Numbered from the stretch's first letter, positions 17,250 to 26,518 are shown. The stretch: 64,000 bases of DNA from Prevotella sp. (GCA_023666665.1 JAMPBN010000001.1:82946-146945); one strand, 5' to 3'. A program made the numbers and translations. Notes: generated from the sequence alone by a model not told the origin.

Positions 17250-17280
17250 TTTGGCGTGGGTGAATTTTTTTGTACCTTTG
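17250..17280 (+). promoter_or_regulatory. Promoter of the GH31-LRR-GH110 operon
   Basis: TTTG at 17250-17253, a 19-base spacer and TACCTTTG at 17273-17280. The GH31 ATG follows 32 bases later. No regulator gene of the SusR or hybrid two-component type is adjacent. Confidence 0.75.
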
Positions 17281-17311
17281 TGGTGCAATAAAACCTTAAA
17301 ACTAATTATTG

Positions 17312-20300
17312 ATGAGAAACTTCTATTCCGTTCTGGCCGCCGTAGCCGCTACCCTCACGTCGGTTAGCGTCCAGGCCGAAACCACCGCCAAAGCCCTGAA
17401 TCCCACCACTGTAGAGGTGGCTCTCGACGGCGATTCCTCGCCGCTGGTCATTGACTTCTACAGCCCGAATATCTTCCGAGTGTTCCAAGACCCGCAAGGG
17501 GGCATTGTCCGCGACCCGCAGGCCACCCCTCCGGCCCTAATCCTCGTTGACTCCCCTCGCGTTTGCCCCGGCCAAGTCACCGTGAATAAAGAGGGTGGCA
17601 ACATCACCATCAGCTCCGCCCGCATCAAGCTCACATTCCCTGCCGACGGCAAGACGTTCAGCGTCACCGACCTGCAGACCGGCAAAACAGTGGTGAAATC
17701 GCTGAAACCCATTGAATACACCGCCAAAAACACCACCCTGGCCCTCAGCGAGGAGCCGGACGAATACTTCTATGGCGGCGGTGTGCAAAACGGCCGATTC
17801 TCCCACAAGGGGAAGCAGATTGACATTGTCAACACCAACTCGTGGGTTGACGGCGGAGTTGCCTCCCCCACCCCATTCTACTGGAGCACCGACGGTTACG
17901 GCGTGATGTGGAACACTTTCGCCCCCGGCGCATACGACTTCGGGGCAAAAGAAAAAGGAGAAGTTACTCTGACCCACGAGTCGCCCTATCTCGACATCTT
18001 CGTGATGGTCAACGACCAACCCACCGCGCTGCTCAACGACTTCTATCAGCTCACGGGCAACCCTGTTTTGATGCCAAAGTTCGGCTTCTACGAGGGTCAC
18101 CTCAACGCTTACAACCGCGACTACTGGCAGGAAGACCCCAACGGCATACTCTTTGAAGACGGCAAAACCTACAAAGAAAGCCAAAAAGACAACGGCGGCA
18201 TCAAAGAGAGCCTCAACGGCGAACAGCCCGGCAACTACCAGTTCAGCGCCCGCGCAGTGATTGACCGCTACAACGCCCACGATATGCCATTGGGCTGGGT
18301 GCTTCCCAACGACGGCTACGGTGCCGGTTATGGTCAGACCTCAAGCCTCGACGGAAATATCCAAAACCTCAAGAAATTTGGCGACTACGCCCGCAAGCGC
18401 GGAGTGGAAATCGGCCTGTGGACGCAAAGTTCCCTCCACCCCAAGGAGGGGATTGAACCGCTGCTGCAGCGCGACATTGTCAAGGAGGTGCGCGATGCCG
18501 GAGTGCGCGTGCTCAAAACCGACGTGGCTTGGGTTGGCTCAGGCTACTCGTTCGGCCTCAACGGCGTGGCCGACGTTGCCGAGATTATGCCTTATTACGG
18601 CAACGATGCACGCCCGTTTATCATCTCGCTCGACGGCTGGGCCGGCACGCAGCGCTACGCAGGAATCTGGACCGGCGACCAAACCGGCGGACAATGGGAA
18701 TACATCCGCTTCCACATCCCCACCTACATCGGCTCCGGACTCTCCGGCCAGCCTAACATCAGCTCGGATATGGACGGCATTTTCGGCGGCAAAAACCCGG
18801 TGATGAACACCCGCGACTACCAGTGGAAAACCTGGACCCCCATGCAGCTCAATATGGACGGCTGGGGCGCCAACCCGAAGTATCCCCACATTTTCGGCGG
18901 CGAATATGAAAAGATTGTACGCGGCTATCAGAAGCTCAAGAGCGAACTTCTCCCCTATGCTTACACGTATGCCCGCGAGGCCGTTGACGGCAAACCGCTG
19001 GTGCGCGCAATGTTCCTTGACTATCCCAACGACTACACCCACGGCGTTGCCACCAAATATCAGTTCCTCTACGGCCCCGACTTCCTCGTGGCACCGATTT
19101 ATCGGGAAACGCGCCTGCAGGCCGACGGCACCGACGTGCGCAACAATATCTACCTCCCCGCCGGCACCTGGTATGACTACTTCACCGGCAAGGCATATGA
19201 GAGCGATGGCACCGTGGTGCTCAACAACTTCGACACCCCGCTGTGGAAGCTCCCCGTCTTTGTCAAGGCCGGAGCAATCATCCCGATGGTGAACCCCAAC
19301 AACAACCCCTCGCAGATTGACCACTCGCTGCGCATCTACGAAATCTGGCCAATGCAAGGCAAATCGGAAATGACCGAATACGACGACGACGGCACCACCC
19401 AAGCCTGGCAGCACGGCCAATTTGCCACCACAAAAATCGGCGCTGACCTCAACGCCAAGGGAGTACTGACAGTCACCGTTAACCCCACCGCCGGCAATTT
19501 TGACCGCATGGCCATATATCAGGCAACGGAGCTGCGCATCCCCGCAACCGCAGCGCCCAAGCAGGTCACCGTCAAGGTCAATGGCAAGAAAGTCGCTGCC
19601 GACTGGAAGCTCGAAGATGCCCATAACCGCCTCACCGCCGGCGGAGTTGACAGCGCCGGCTCCCTGCCGATGCTGGTAATCACCACCCCCTCGATCAACC
19701 GCACAAACTCCACCCTGAGCGTTGAAATCAAGGGCTACGATTTCAACCCCGCTGCCGCCGAACCGGCAATGACAGCGCTGACCGCGCCGTCGACCCCCAT
19801 GCTTGCCATCAAAGACGGCGACGTCAAGCCCTACGACCTGACCGTGCGCTGGGAGCCGCTGGCAGATGCCTCGCAGGTGCAGATTCTCCACGACGGTATG
19901 CTCTACACCAACCTCGGCACCGCCGAGGGCGAGACCTACGCCACCTTTGAAGACCTCACCCCCGAAACCAAATACGACTTCAAGATTCGCGCCGTTAATC
20001 CCGCCGGAGAATCGGAATGGGCCGACCTGGCACTCGTAACTGCCGCCAACCCGCTGGAATTTGCAATCTCCGGCATCAAGGCCACGGCAACGATTCCCGA
20101 CCAGCCCGGTATGGGCCTGCGCCGCGCATTCGACCTCAAAGACGGCAACGACATCTGGCACAGCATCTACTCAGGCGCGGATATGCCGTTTGACCTGACC
20201 ATTGACCTCGGTTCGTTCAACACCCTTGACCGCCTCGAATACCTGCCCCGCCTCGATGCCGGCAACGGCACCATTCTCGGCGGTACATGGCAAGTCAGCG

Positions 20301-21043
20301 AAAACGGCACCGACTGGACCGAACCGCAGCCGTTTGAATGGCAGCGAAATGCCGACACCAAGGTCATCAAGTTCTCTGAAACCCTGCCCATGCGCTACAT
20401 CCGCCTGCACGTTGACAACACAGTGGGACGCTTTGCATCCGCACGCGAAATCTTCGTATTCAAAGCTCCCGGCACCCCCTCATATCTGCCCGGCGACATC
20501 AACAAAGACGGCCTCATCGACTCCAACGACCTCACTTCATATACCAACTATATGGGTCTGCGTCGCGGCGACGGCGACTTTGACTACGTCAGTATGGGCG
20601 ACGTGAACCGCAATGGCCTGATTGATGCCTGCGACGTATCTTACGTTGCCACCCGCCTTGACGGAGGCATTGAAAACCCCGCAGCAGGCATTGACGGCGA
20701 ACTCGCCATCACCACCGCCAAAAACGGCGATGAAATCACCGTTACCCTCTCGGGCAAGAACCTCAGCAACGTCAACGCCCTGAGCGCCGCCATTCCCTAC
20801 GACTCCAACTCGCTGGAATACGTTGGCATCGAGCCGGTTGCCACCTCATCAATGCAGAATCTTACCTACGACCGTCTGCACACCTCCGGCGACAAGGTGC
20901 TCTACCCCACATTCGTTAACCTTGGCCATAAGCCCACGCTCAACGGCGACCAGACCATTGCAGTCATACGCTTTAAGGCGCGCAAAAAAGCCGCCGTCAG
21001 CCTCACGCTGACGCATCCCATACTCGTTGCCCCCGCACTATGA
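17312..21043 (+). CDS. Secreted GH31 glycosidase with Fn3, F5/8C, dockerin-like and cohesin-like modules
   Basis: The 1243-residue protein has a signal peptide. The GH31 (alpha/beta)8 core has the nucleophile region VLKTDVAWVG (Asp near 404) and the acid/base region GIWTGDQTGG (Asp near 456). A GH31-type C-terminal beta-sandwich follows, then an Fn3 domain (about 820-910), an F5/8 type C (CBM32-like) domain (about 915-1050) and paired EF-like calcium loops GDINKDGLIDSNDL and GDVNRNGLIDACDV, which are dockerin-like. A last domain has the cohesin-like pattern NALSAAIPYDSNSLEYVGIE. GH31 enzymes act on alpha-linked sugars. The company of GH110 and the carbohydrate-binding domain suggest a mucin-type substrate, perhaps alpha-GalNAc; the subfamily is not proven. 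The start is ATG 17312, not the TTG before it. Confidence 0.9.
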   Translation: MRNFYSVLAAVAATLTSVSVQAETTAKALNPTTVEVALDGDSSPLVIDFYSPNIFRVFQDPQGGIVRDPQATPPALILVDSPRVCPGQVTVNKEGGNITISSARIKLTFPADGKTFSVTDLQTGKTVVKSLKPIEYTAKNTTLALSEEPDEYFYGGGVQNGRFSHKGKQIDIVNTNSWVDGGVASPTPFYWSTDGYGVMWNTFAPGAYDFGAKEKGEVTLTHESPYLDIFVMVNDQPTALLNDFYQLTGNPVLMPKFGFYEGHLNAYNRDYWQEDPNGILFEDGKTYKESQKDNGGIKESLNGEQPGNYQFSARAVIDRYNAHDMPLGWVLPNDGYGAGYGQTSSLDGNIQNLKKFGDYARKRGVEIGLWTQSSLHPKEGIEPLLQRDIVKEVRDAGVRVLKTDVAWVGSGYSFGLNGVADVAEIMPYYGNDARPFIISLDGWAGTQRYAGIWTGDQTGGQWEYIRFHIPTYIGSGLSGQPNISSDMDGIFGGKNPVMNTRDYQWKTWTPMQLNMDGWGANPKYPHIFGGEYEKIVRGYQKLKSELLPYAYTYAREAVDGKPLVRAMFLDYPNDYTHGVATKYQFLYGPDFLVAPIYRETRLQADGTDVRNNIYLPAGTWYDYFTGKAYESDGTVVLNNFDTPLWKLPVFVKAGAIIPMVNPNNNPSQIDHSLRIYEIWPMQGKSEMTEYDDDGTTQAWQHGQFATTKIGADLNAKGVLTVTVNPTAGNFDRMAIYQATELRIPATAAPKQVTVKVNGKKVAADWKLEDAHNRLTAGGVDSAGSLPMLVITTPSINRTNSTLSVEIKGYDFNPAAAEPAMTALTAPSTPMLAIKDGDVKPYDLTVRWEPLADASQVQILHDGMLYTNLGTAEGETYATFEDLTPETKYDFKIRAVNPAGESEWADLALVTAANPLEFAISGIKATATIPDQPGMGLRRAFDLKDGNDIWHSIYSGADMPFDLTIDLGSFNTLDRLEYLPRLDAGNGTILGGTWQVSENGTDWTEPQPFEWQRNADTKVIKFSETLPMRYIRLHVDNTVGRFASAREIFVFKAPGTPSYLPGDINKDGLIDSNDLTSYTNYMGLRRGDGDFDYVSMGDVNRNGLIDACDVSYVATRLDGGIENPAAGIDGELAITTAKNGDEITVTLSGKNLSNVNALSAAIPYDSNSLEYVGIEPVATSSMQNLTYDRLHTSGDKVLYPTFVNLGHKPTLNGDQTIAVIRFKARKKAAVSLTLTHPILVAPAL

Positions 21044-22056
21044 ATAAAATCATCCTGACTCTAATATCCGCTACCGCCATATTTGCCGCATCCGCTCGCG
21101 AATATGGCGGTACGCTTGGCAGCAACATTTCCTGGCAGCTGCGCGACAGCATCCTGACCGTAAGCGGCATCGGCGCGATGCCGTCATACACCACCACCGA
21201 TTGGACCCGCAACCCCTTTATGGAGGAGCGTATGGCCAAGGGGGTCAGAGACATTGTGATTGAAGAGGGAATCACCGAAATCGGAGCGTTCTCGTTCGGT
21301 TTCCGGGGCAACACTCAGGAGAATACCGAACTATACGCAAACCTCCGCTCAGTGACCCTGCCGCAATCGCTGCGCAAAATCGGCCACCACGCCTTTACGC
21401 GCATCCCGGTCAGGGTAATCAACATCCCCGACGGGGTTGAAGACATCTCGGCGGCAGCGTTTGCCAATACCGGGTTGCGCTACGTCAAGCTCCCTGCCTC
21501 GCTAATGCGCATCGGTCCGGAGGCTTTTCTGCAATGCCGCAACCTCATCGGCGTGGACCTCAACCACCTTGACCTGGCGCTGGGCACCGGAGTGTTTTTC
21601 AACTGCGAGCAGCTGCAGATTGTTTGCCACACCGAAAACATTCGCGACATAGCGCCCTCAACGTTCGATGCCACGCGCCTCACCGGCTCCACTGCTGAAT
21701 ATCTGCTGAAATACTTCAAGGAAGACGGCCTGTCGTACAGCCTGGCCAACGGTCGCAGCGCCGCCGACTTCTACAAGTCCGAGGCCGAGAACCTCACCAC
21801 CCTGTTTATTCTCGACGACTTCACCCTCTCGCCCTACGACCCGGAGAGCCGCACCTGCCGGCTGCAAAGCGTGTGCCACGGCGACTTTATTCTTTCACTC
21901 ACTCCCGACCAGGAGCAACTGCTTCGCACCTCGCTTTATAAAACCGTACGCGAATGTCAGCCGGCATTCGTTCCCCGCAAGGGTCGGCTCATCATGCAGT
22001 CGCTCACGCTGACTCTCCCCGACAAAACCAAGCTCATTGCCGCACCAATTCAATGA
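21040..22056 (+). CDS. Exported BspA-like leucine-rich repeat protein
   Basis: The 338-residue protein has a signal peptide (MNKIILTLISATAIFAASA). The early part has SWQLRDSILTVSGIGAMPSY, the usual lead-in of such proteins. LRR_5 units follow: LRSVTLPQSLRKIGHHAF, VRVINIPDGVEDISAAAF and LRYVKLPASLMRIGPEAF. The C-terminal 130 residues lack clear repeats. BspA-type LRR proteins usually bind ligands or host surfaces. It overlaps both the GH31 stop and the GH110 start as ATGA, so it belongs to the glycan operon and may be a non-catalytic helper. Confidence 0.85.
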   Translation: MNKIILTLISATAIFAASAREYGGTLGSNISWQLRDSILTVSGIGAMPSYTTTDWTRNPFMEERMAKGVRDIVIEEGITEIGAFSFGFRGNTQENTELYANLRSVTLPQSLRKIGHHAFTRIPVRVINIPDGVEDISAAAFANTGLRYVKLPASLMRIGPEAFLQCRNLIGVDLNHLDLALGTGVFFNCEQLQIVCHTENIRDIAPSTFDATRLTGSTAEYLLKYFKEDGLSYSLANGRSAADFYKSEAENLTTLFILDDFTLSPYDPESRTCRLQSVCHGDFILSLTPDQEQLLRTSLYKTVRECQPAFVPRKGRLIMQSLTLTLPDKTKLIAAPIQ

Positions 22057-23798
22057 TTATGACTAAAAAGCTGCTACTTTTGGCTCTTGCCGCCGCCTGT
22101 ACTCTTGGCTCCACGGCGCAAATACGCATTTCAATGTATAAAGACTATGGCATTCACCCCAACCGCAAGGAAAACGTGTCGCCCAAGGTGAGCCGCGCCA
22201 TGGCCGACATCAAGAGGCACCATGCCGGTCAGCCGGTGATAATCAGCTTCGACCCCGGGACATACAATTTTCACCCCAAAGGCTCGGAGCAGCGTGAACT
22301 CTACATCTCCAACCACGACCAGGTCAACCCGAAGAACGTCGGCATAGCCATTGAGCAATGGCACGACGTGACCATCGAGGCCCCCGGCGCGGAATTCGTT
22401 TTCCACGGCACTATGCTCCCGATTGCAGTTATCGGCTCGGCAAACTGCACCCTCAGCGGCTTCAGCATCGACTTTGCCAATCCGCCACACATCACTCAGG
22501 TTGAAATTCTCGACAACGAGGCCGACGGCATAATCTTCAACGCGCCCTCCGGAGCCGAAGCGCTCAGAGGCAAAAGCGCCGGCATTGCCTTCAATAAGCT
22601 GACGCACCACCTGATTTATCGTACCAGCGACCTGTGGTGTCCCATTGACAGCCTGATACCTCTTGCGGAGCGCAACACATTCCGCGCACCCAAGTGGAGA
22701 GACAAGCGCCTGACTCCCGGCACCATAGTGGCGCTGCGCAGCTGGGGCCGCCCCGCGCCGGGCATCTTCCTCAGCGAAGACTCCGCCACGATGATCAGCA
22801 ACGTTAAAGTTCACTACGCCGAGGGCATGGGGCTGCTGGCGCAGCTCTGCAACGGAGTTACGCTCGAGGGCTTCGGCGTTTGCCTGCGTGGCGATGACGA
22901 CCCGCGCTATTTCACCACACAGGCCGATGCCACCCACTTTTCAGGTTGCAAGGGCTTGATTAAATCCGTGGGCGGACTCTACGAGGGAATGATGGACGAT
23001 GCCATCAACGTGCACGGCACCTACCTCAAAGTCACCGGCCAACCCGACAGCCGAACACTCTCCGCCCGCTATATGCACAGCCAAAGCTACGGCTTCAAAT
23101 GGGGAGAACCGGGCGACACCATTCAGATTATCCTGGCGCAGACAATGGAGGCGCTGCCGCAAAAATTCGTGATTGACGCAATTTCCGAAGCCACTCCCGG
23201 AGTCAAAGACTTCACTATCCGCTTCACCGAAGAGTTGCCCCAAATCAGCGGCGACTGCGGCATTGAAAACCTGACGTGGAGCCCCGAAGTGTATTTTGCC
23301 GACAACACCATACGCAACAACCGCGCCCGAGGCTCGCTGTTCAGCACTCCGCGACGCACCATAGTGGAACGCAACCTCTTTGACCACACTTCAGGCACTG
23401 CCATTCTGCTCTGCGGCGACTGCATGGGGTGGTATGAAACCGGAGCGTGTCGCGACGTTACCATCCGCCACAACCGATTCATCAACGCCCTCACCAACCA
23501 ATTCCAGTTCACCGAGGCCGTGATTTCCATATATCCCGAGATTCATAACCTCGCCGACCAACGCGAATACTTTCACAGCGGCATACGCATCGAAAACAAT
23601 GAGTTTCACACTTTTGACTCCCCGCTGCTCTATGCCAAATCAACCGACGGAGTTATCTTTCAGGGCAACAAAGTGGTCTGCAACAGCGACTTTGCTCCCT
23701 ATCACCCTAACCACTACAACTTCCGCTTTGAGCGCTGCCGCAACGTTGAGATCTCCGGCAATCAACTCCCGCAGGAGCCCAGCATTAAATTCGACTGA
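22053..23798 (+). CDS. GH110-type alpha-1,3-galactosidase (parallel beta-helix)
   Basis: The 581-residue protein has a signal peptide ending GSTAQ. Right-handed beta-helix coils run throughout. Blocks that I recognise as GH110 are VTIEAPGAEFVFHGTMLPIA, FSIDFANPPHITQV, QADATHFSGCKGLI and GMMDDAINVHGTYLKV with its adjacent acidic pair. Known GH110 enzymes of gut Bacteroides remove terminal alpha-1,3-galactose from blood-group B or linear host glycans. The start is ATG 22053, which overlaps the LRR stop; a second Met two codons later is possible. It is the last gene of the operon, followed by a terminator. Confidence 0.85.
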   Translation: MIMTKKLLLLALAAACTLGSTAQIRISMYKDYGIHPNRKENVSPKVSRAMADIKRHHAGQPVIISFDPGTYNFHPKGSEQRELYISNHDQVNPKNVGIAIEQWHDVTIEAPGAEFVFHGTMLPIAVIGSANCTLSGFSIDFANPPHITQVEILDNEADGIIFNAPSGAEALRGKSAGIAFNKLTHHLIYRTSDLWCPIDSLIPLAERNTFRAPKWRDKRLTPGTIVALRSWGRPAPGIFLSEDSATMISNVKVHYAEGMGLLAQLCNGVTLEGFGVCLRGDDDPRYFTTQADATHFSGCKGLIKSVGGLYEGMMDDAINVHGTYLKVTGQPDSRTLSARYMHSQSYGFKWGEPGDTIQIILAQTMEALPQKFVIDAISEATPGVKDFTIRFTEELPQISGDCGIENLTWSPEVYFADNTIRNNRARGSLFSTPRRTIVERNLFDHTSGTAILLCGDCMGWYETGACRDVTIRHNRFINALTNQFQFTEAVISIYPEIHNLADQREYFHSGIRIENNEFHTFDSPLLYAKSTDGVIFQGNKVVCNSDFAPYHPNHYNFRFERCRNVEISGNQLPQEPSIKFD

Positions 23799-23883
23799 AC
23801 CTTTTGGCAGACCCGCGCGTTATAAAAACGTAACGAGTCAACAATACCATTAACGATATCATAACCCTAATTCAAGTATGTAA

Positions 23884-23918
23884 GGCCGTCCACCGCCATC
23901 CGGACGGCCCTTTTTTTT
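23884..23918 (+). terminator. Terminator of the GH31-LRR-GH110 operon
   Basis: GGCCGTCC (23884-23891) and GGACGGCC (23902-23909) form a stem around ACCGCCATCC, followed by eight T. The bases between 23799 and 23883 show nothing else. Confidence 0.9.
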
Positions 23919-23947
23919 GCCCGCCCCGATTCTACGGTTGATACATC

Positions 23948-25309
23948 TCATAACAGCCCGGCCATATAAACCGGCAAATAAATGTATTCCCCTTCCTTTC
24001 GCAGATCTTTAGTATAAAGTATATAGCGGTTTTTAATTCGAGCAGAATACTTTTGGCAAAAAAGATCCATTGACTTATGGCTCTTATATCCCGAAGATTT
24101 TACCTCTATCGGCGAAATCTTATCTTTTTGATTAATCAGGAAATCAATCTCATAAGAGCGCGGGGATGCCGTATCGTCACTTTTGTCCCTGAATGTATAG
24201 TAATATAAATCGTGTCCCGCGGCTACGAGCAGCTGAGCAACGACATTTTCGAAAACGTAACCCAAATCAGTTGGCAATTTGTCAAACCATAGCTTGCGAT
24301 ATATTTCGTTTTCTGCATAATACTTATCTTTAAATGCCTGTGTAATAAACAAACCGGTATCGGACATAAATAACTTAAAGACATCGAAATCAGCTCGAAA
24401 AGCCAGCCCGACTCCTGGGTCATTGCTGTGGAATGCAAAGTTTACCGTTTTTGAATCCGCCAAGTCCGCGAATACCTCACCCATACGTGAGGGCTTTGCT
24501 CCATCAATAACGCTACCAACTTTATATCGAACAGTATTGCGAGAAAGTTCCGAAGGTATATTCATAAAGATTGTTGATGCACGCCCTCGTATATCTATTT
24601 TTCTAAAATCTGCTTCATAGAGTTCAATGATTGCACGCTTAACATTGTCAACACGAGTAAAGTCGTTGGTGGCAAGATATGCGTTAATCGCTTGCGGCAT
24701 ACCACCAACGAGCATATAAAGCCTGAAATCTTTCAAGATTACGCGGTTCATAGCATCTCCCATAGGAGAAAGGTTCTCAAAACTATGTCTGATCAAATCA
24801 TATGTTGGCTTCTTGTTGACTGCCCAAAGAAATTCTTCAAAATCCAGCGGATACATTTCAATGCGCATCTCTTCGCTCGGAATCAATATATCTTTGACGT
24901 TCTTCTTTATGGAAATCAACGAGCCGGTTTCAATATAATCGTAACGGCCGTCTTTCACGAGATATTTAATTGCTTGTCGGGCTTTAGGACAGAACTGTAC
25001 CTCATCAAAAATTATAACGGATTTGCGTATAGGCAATACCTTTGAGGTAAGAGTTTGCAATCCGAGAAAAAACAAATTTATGTCGGACAAAGAGTTAAAC
25101 AGTTCAACAACCCTTTCGTCGGCATTCGCAAAGTCTATTATGAGATAATCGTCATATTCATTGCGTGCAAATTCCTCAGAAATAGTAGATTTACCTATGC
25201 GCCTGGCGCCCTCAATCAATAAGGCATATTTCCCCTCTGATTCAGCTTTCCACCGAAGCATACGGTCGTAAATTTTGCGTTTGAATATTGTTTCGTTTAC
25301 CGGTGTCAT
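23948..25309 (-). CDS. AAA+ ATPase with DUF4143 C-terminal domain
   Basis: The 453-residue protein has Walker A IEGARRIGKST near residue 35, Walker B KSVIIFDEVQFCPKARQAI near 95-113, the sensor GSLISI, and the family's MYPLDFEEFLWA block. The C-terminal half is DUF4143-like, with a nuclease-type strand set EIDFLINQKDKISPIEVKSS (E-D/E-x-K pattern as in PD-(D/E)XK folds). These ATPases are very common in gut Bacteroidales, often in many copies, and their role is unknown. The gene is more AT-rich than its neighbours and stands alone with its own promoter, consistent with transfer. Two 33-bp repeats overlap that promoter. Confidence 0.88.
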   Translation of the reverse strand: MTPVNETIFKRKIYDRMLRWKAESEGKYALLIEGARRIGKSTISEEFARNEYDDYLIIDFANADERVVELFNSLSDINLFFLGLQTLTSKVLPIRKSVIIFDEVQFCPKARQAIKYLVKDGRYDYIETGSLISIKKNVKDILIPSEEMRIEMYPLDFEEFLWAVNKKPTYDLIRHSFENLSPMGDAMNRVILKDFRLYMLVGGMPQAINAYLATNDFTRVDNVKRAIIELYEADFRKIDIRGRASTIFMNIPSELSRNTVRYKVGSVIDGAKPSRMGEVFADLADSKTVNFAFHSNDPGVGLAFRADFDVFKLFMSDTGLFITQAFKDKYYAENEIYRKLWFDKLPTDLGYVFENVVAQLLVAAGHDLYYYTFRDKSDDTASPRSYEIDFLINQKDKISPIEVKSSGYKSHKSMDLFCQKYSARIKNRYILYTKDLRKEGEYIYLPVYMAGLL

Positions 25310-25331
25310 TTTAATTCGTTAGTTTTAAGCG

Positions 25332-25362
25332 CAAAGGTAAGACTTTTGTCCGAAAACGCAAA
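25332..25362 (-). promoter_or_regulatory. Promoter of the AAA+/DUF4143 gene
   Basis: On the minus strand TTTG (25362-25359), a 19-base spacer and TACCTTTG (25339-25332). The -33 element lies in the first 33-bp repeat, so anything binding the repeats could control the gene. Confidence 0.7.
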
Positions 25363-25437
25363 ATGTTTTTCGCAATTTTTGCACCAAAATGTAAAATGTT
25401 TTTGGCCGTTTTTGCACCAAATTGCGAAATGTTGAGG
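25358..25437. repeat. 33-bp direct repeats over the ATPase promoter
   Basis: Unit A (25358-25390) and unit B (25391-25423) match at 28 of 33 positions, and a partial third unit begins GCGAAATGTT at 25424. Each full unit contains AAAATGTTTTT and TTTTTGCACCAAA. There are no spacers, so it is not a CRISPR array. Confidence 0.85.
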
Positions 25438-25533
25438 TTTAAAAAGGCTATAACAGCGCCAACAATGGTAAAAGCAATTGGTATTGACTTAATTCTACGG
25501 TTGATGGCTGCCCGAAGTGAGTATTTTTGCGGT

Positions 25534-25725
25534 ATGGAAAAACGCAATAATAACTTTCAACTTTGGGCAGCCATGGCAGTAACCGCAGTGGGCTGCTGCA
25601 TGTTAGTGGCCGGTTTCATCGTGAAACCTCCCGGCGAAATTCACCAGTCGGTGCTCATAGGCTTTGGCGAGTGCCTTACCTTTGCCGGCTCACTTCTTGG
25701 CATTGATTACCGCTACCGCAAATAG
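25534..25725 (+). CDS. Small membrane protein, two helices, 63 aa
   Basis: The frame starts MEKRNNNFQLW. It has one hydrophobic helix, WAAMAVTAVGCCMLVAGFIV, a KPPGEIHQSV turn, a second helix with LIGFGECLTFAGSLLGI, and a basic tail DYRYRK. This helix-turn-helix membrane layout resembles small holin-like or mobile-element-linked proteins of Bacteroidales, by memory only. A strong terminator overlaps its last codons, which supports a real gene. A -7-like TATTTTTG at 25522-25529 is only four bases before the ATG. An internal Met at codon 14 would lose most of the N-terminus. Function unknown. Confidence 0.65.
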   Translation: MEKRNNNFQLWAAMAVTAVGCCMLVAGFIVKPPGEIHQSVLIGFGECLTFAGSLLGIDYRYRK

Positions 25726-25745
25726 CGGTAATCAATTTTTATTTC
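25702..25745 (+). terminator. Terminator overlapping the end of the small membrane protein gene
   Basis: ATTGATTACCGCTA (25702-25715) pairs perfectly with TAGCGGTAATCAAT (25723-25736) around CCGCAAA, then TTTTATTTCTT follows. The 3' arm begins with the stop codon TAG. Confidence 0.85.
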
Positions 25746-25768
25746 TTGATAAAATAGTGGCTGGGGAA

Positions 25769-26401
25769 TTATAAGAAAGCGGTTATTGTGCCTACCAAAG
25801 CAAAGGCAATCAGGATGCTGCCAATAATGCGGTTGACAAGGTAGAGGGAGCGGACGTTAAAGTGAGAGCGCATCTTGTTGACAATAAGGGTGATGAGAAA
25901 CCACCACGCCGTGGCTCCGGCAGCGATGCTGAGATAACCGGAAATATAATGGTAATATCTAAACTCGGGGAGCAAGAAGTTAAACCGCGCAAACAGACCG
26001 ATAATAAAGAAGAGAATCAGCGGGTTGCTCACGGTGAGCAGAAAGCCGGACACCACATCTTTCCAATAAGAGTTGGGCGTCGGGACATCCTTGCGCCGCA
26101 ACTGCCGGGTGGGATTTTTGCGGAAAAGATAGATGCCGAAAATCGCTATGGCCACCGACCCGAGAATCTGCAACCACAGCTGCTGCGCCTCAATGAAGTC
26201 AGTAATAAACGCAATGCCCGCGCCCGTGAGTATGCAGTAAAACATATCGGAGATTGAGGCGCCGATACCCGTAAAAAATGCGGGCCAACGTCCCTTATTC
26301 AACGTGCGCTGAATCACGAGCATACCTATCGGCCCCATAGGGGCGGAAATCAGCACGCCGATGGCAAAACCGCGTAGCAATACGTAGAAAAGGCCTTCCA
26401 T
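25769..26401 (-). CDS. LysE-family amino-acid exporter
   Basis: The 210-residue protein starts at ATG 26401, 10 bases below the -7 element. A longer frame to 26461 would include the promoter. It has about six hydrophobic helices. The LysE/RhtB signature is GVLISAPMGPIGMLVIQRTL, with GIGASISDMFYCILTGAG in the next helix. Such proteins export amino acids through the inner membrane; the substrate is unknown. It is divergent from ndk, with 117 bases between the starts. Confidence 0.9.
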   Translation of the reverse strand: MEGLFYVLLRGFAIGVLISAPMGPIGMLVIQRTLNKGRWPAFFTGIGASISDMFYCILTGAGIAFITDFIEAQQLWLQILGSVAIAIFGIYLFRKNPTRQLRRKDVPTPNSYWKDVVSGFLLTVSNPLILFFIIGLFARFNFLLPEFRYYHYISGYLSIAAGATAWWFLITLIVNKMRSHFNVRSLYLVNRIIGSILIAFALVGTITAFL

Positions 26402-26410
26402 AAAACTCGG

Positions 26411-26418
26411 CAAAGTTA
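26411..26418 (-). promoter_or_regulatory. -7 element for the LysE-family gene
   Basis: TAACTTTG on the minus strand, nine bases before the ATG at 26401. It sets the start codon choice. Confidence 0.6.
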
Positions 26419-26502
26419 ACAATTTTCGCTGAATTGGCAATATCCCGATGGCGTTTAACAAAATTTAGACGTTGGCGGTTAGGACTTTTAAGGGAATTTT
26501 TG

Positions 26503-26510
26503 TAACTTTG
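26503..26510 (+). promoter_or_regulatory. -7 element for ndk
   Basis: TAACTTTG, eight bases before the ndk ATG. No clear TTTG is found 19-21 bases upstream; the leader would be very short. Confidence 0.55.
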
Positions 26511-26518
26511 CGGTCATT

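Noticed and set aside
18539-20161. 540-codon open frame antisense to the GH31 gene
   Set aside because: It is Gly/Val-rich shadow sequence caused by C-ending codons of the real gene; no signal peptide, motif or promoter, and the plus-strand protein is clear.
25358-25437. CRISPR array
   Set aside because: The repeats are directly adjacent with no unique spacers, only two full units, and no cas genes are present.
25534-25725. Prophage remnant around the holin-like small protein
   Set aside because: No phage structural, integrase or lysis genes are nearby; only one small membrane protein and an ATPase.
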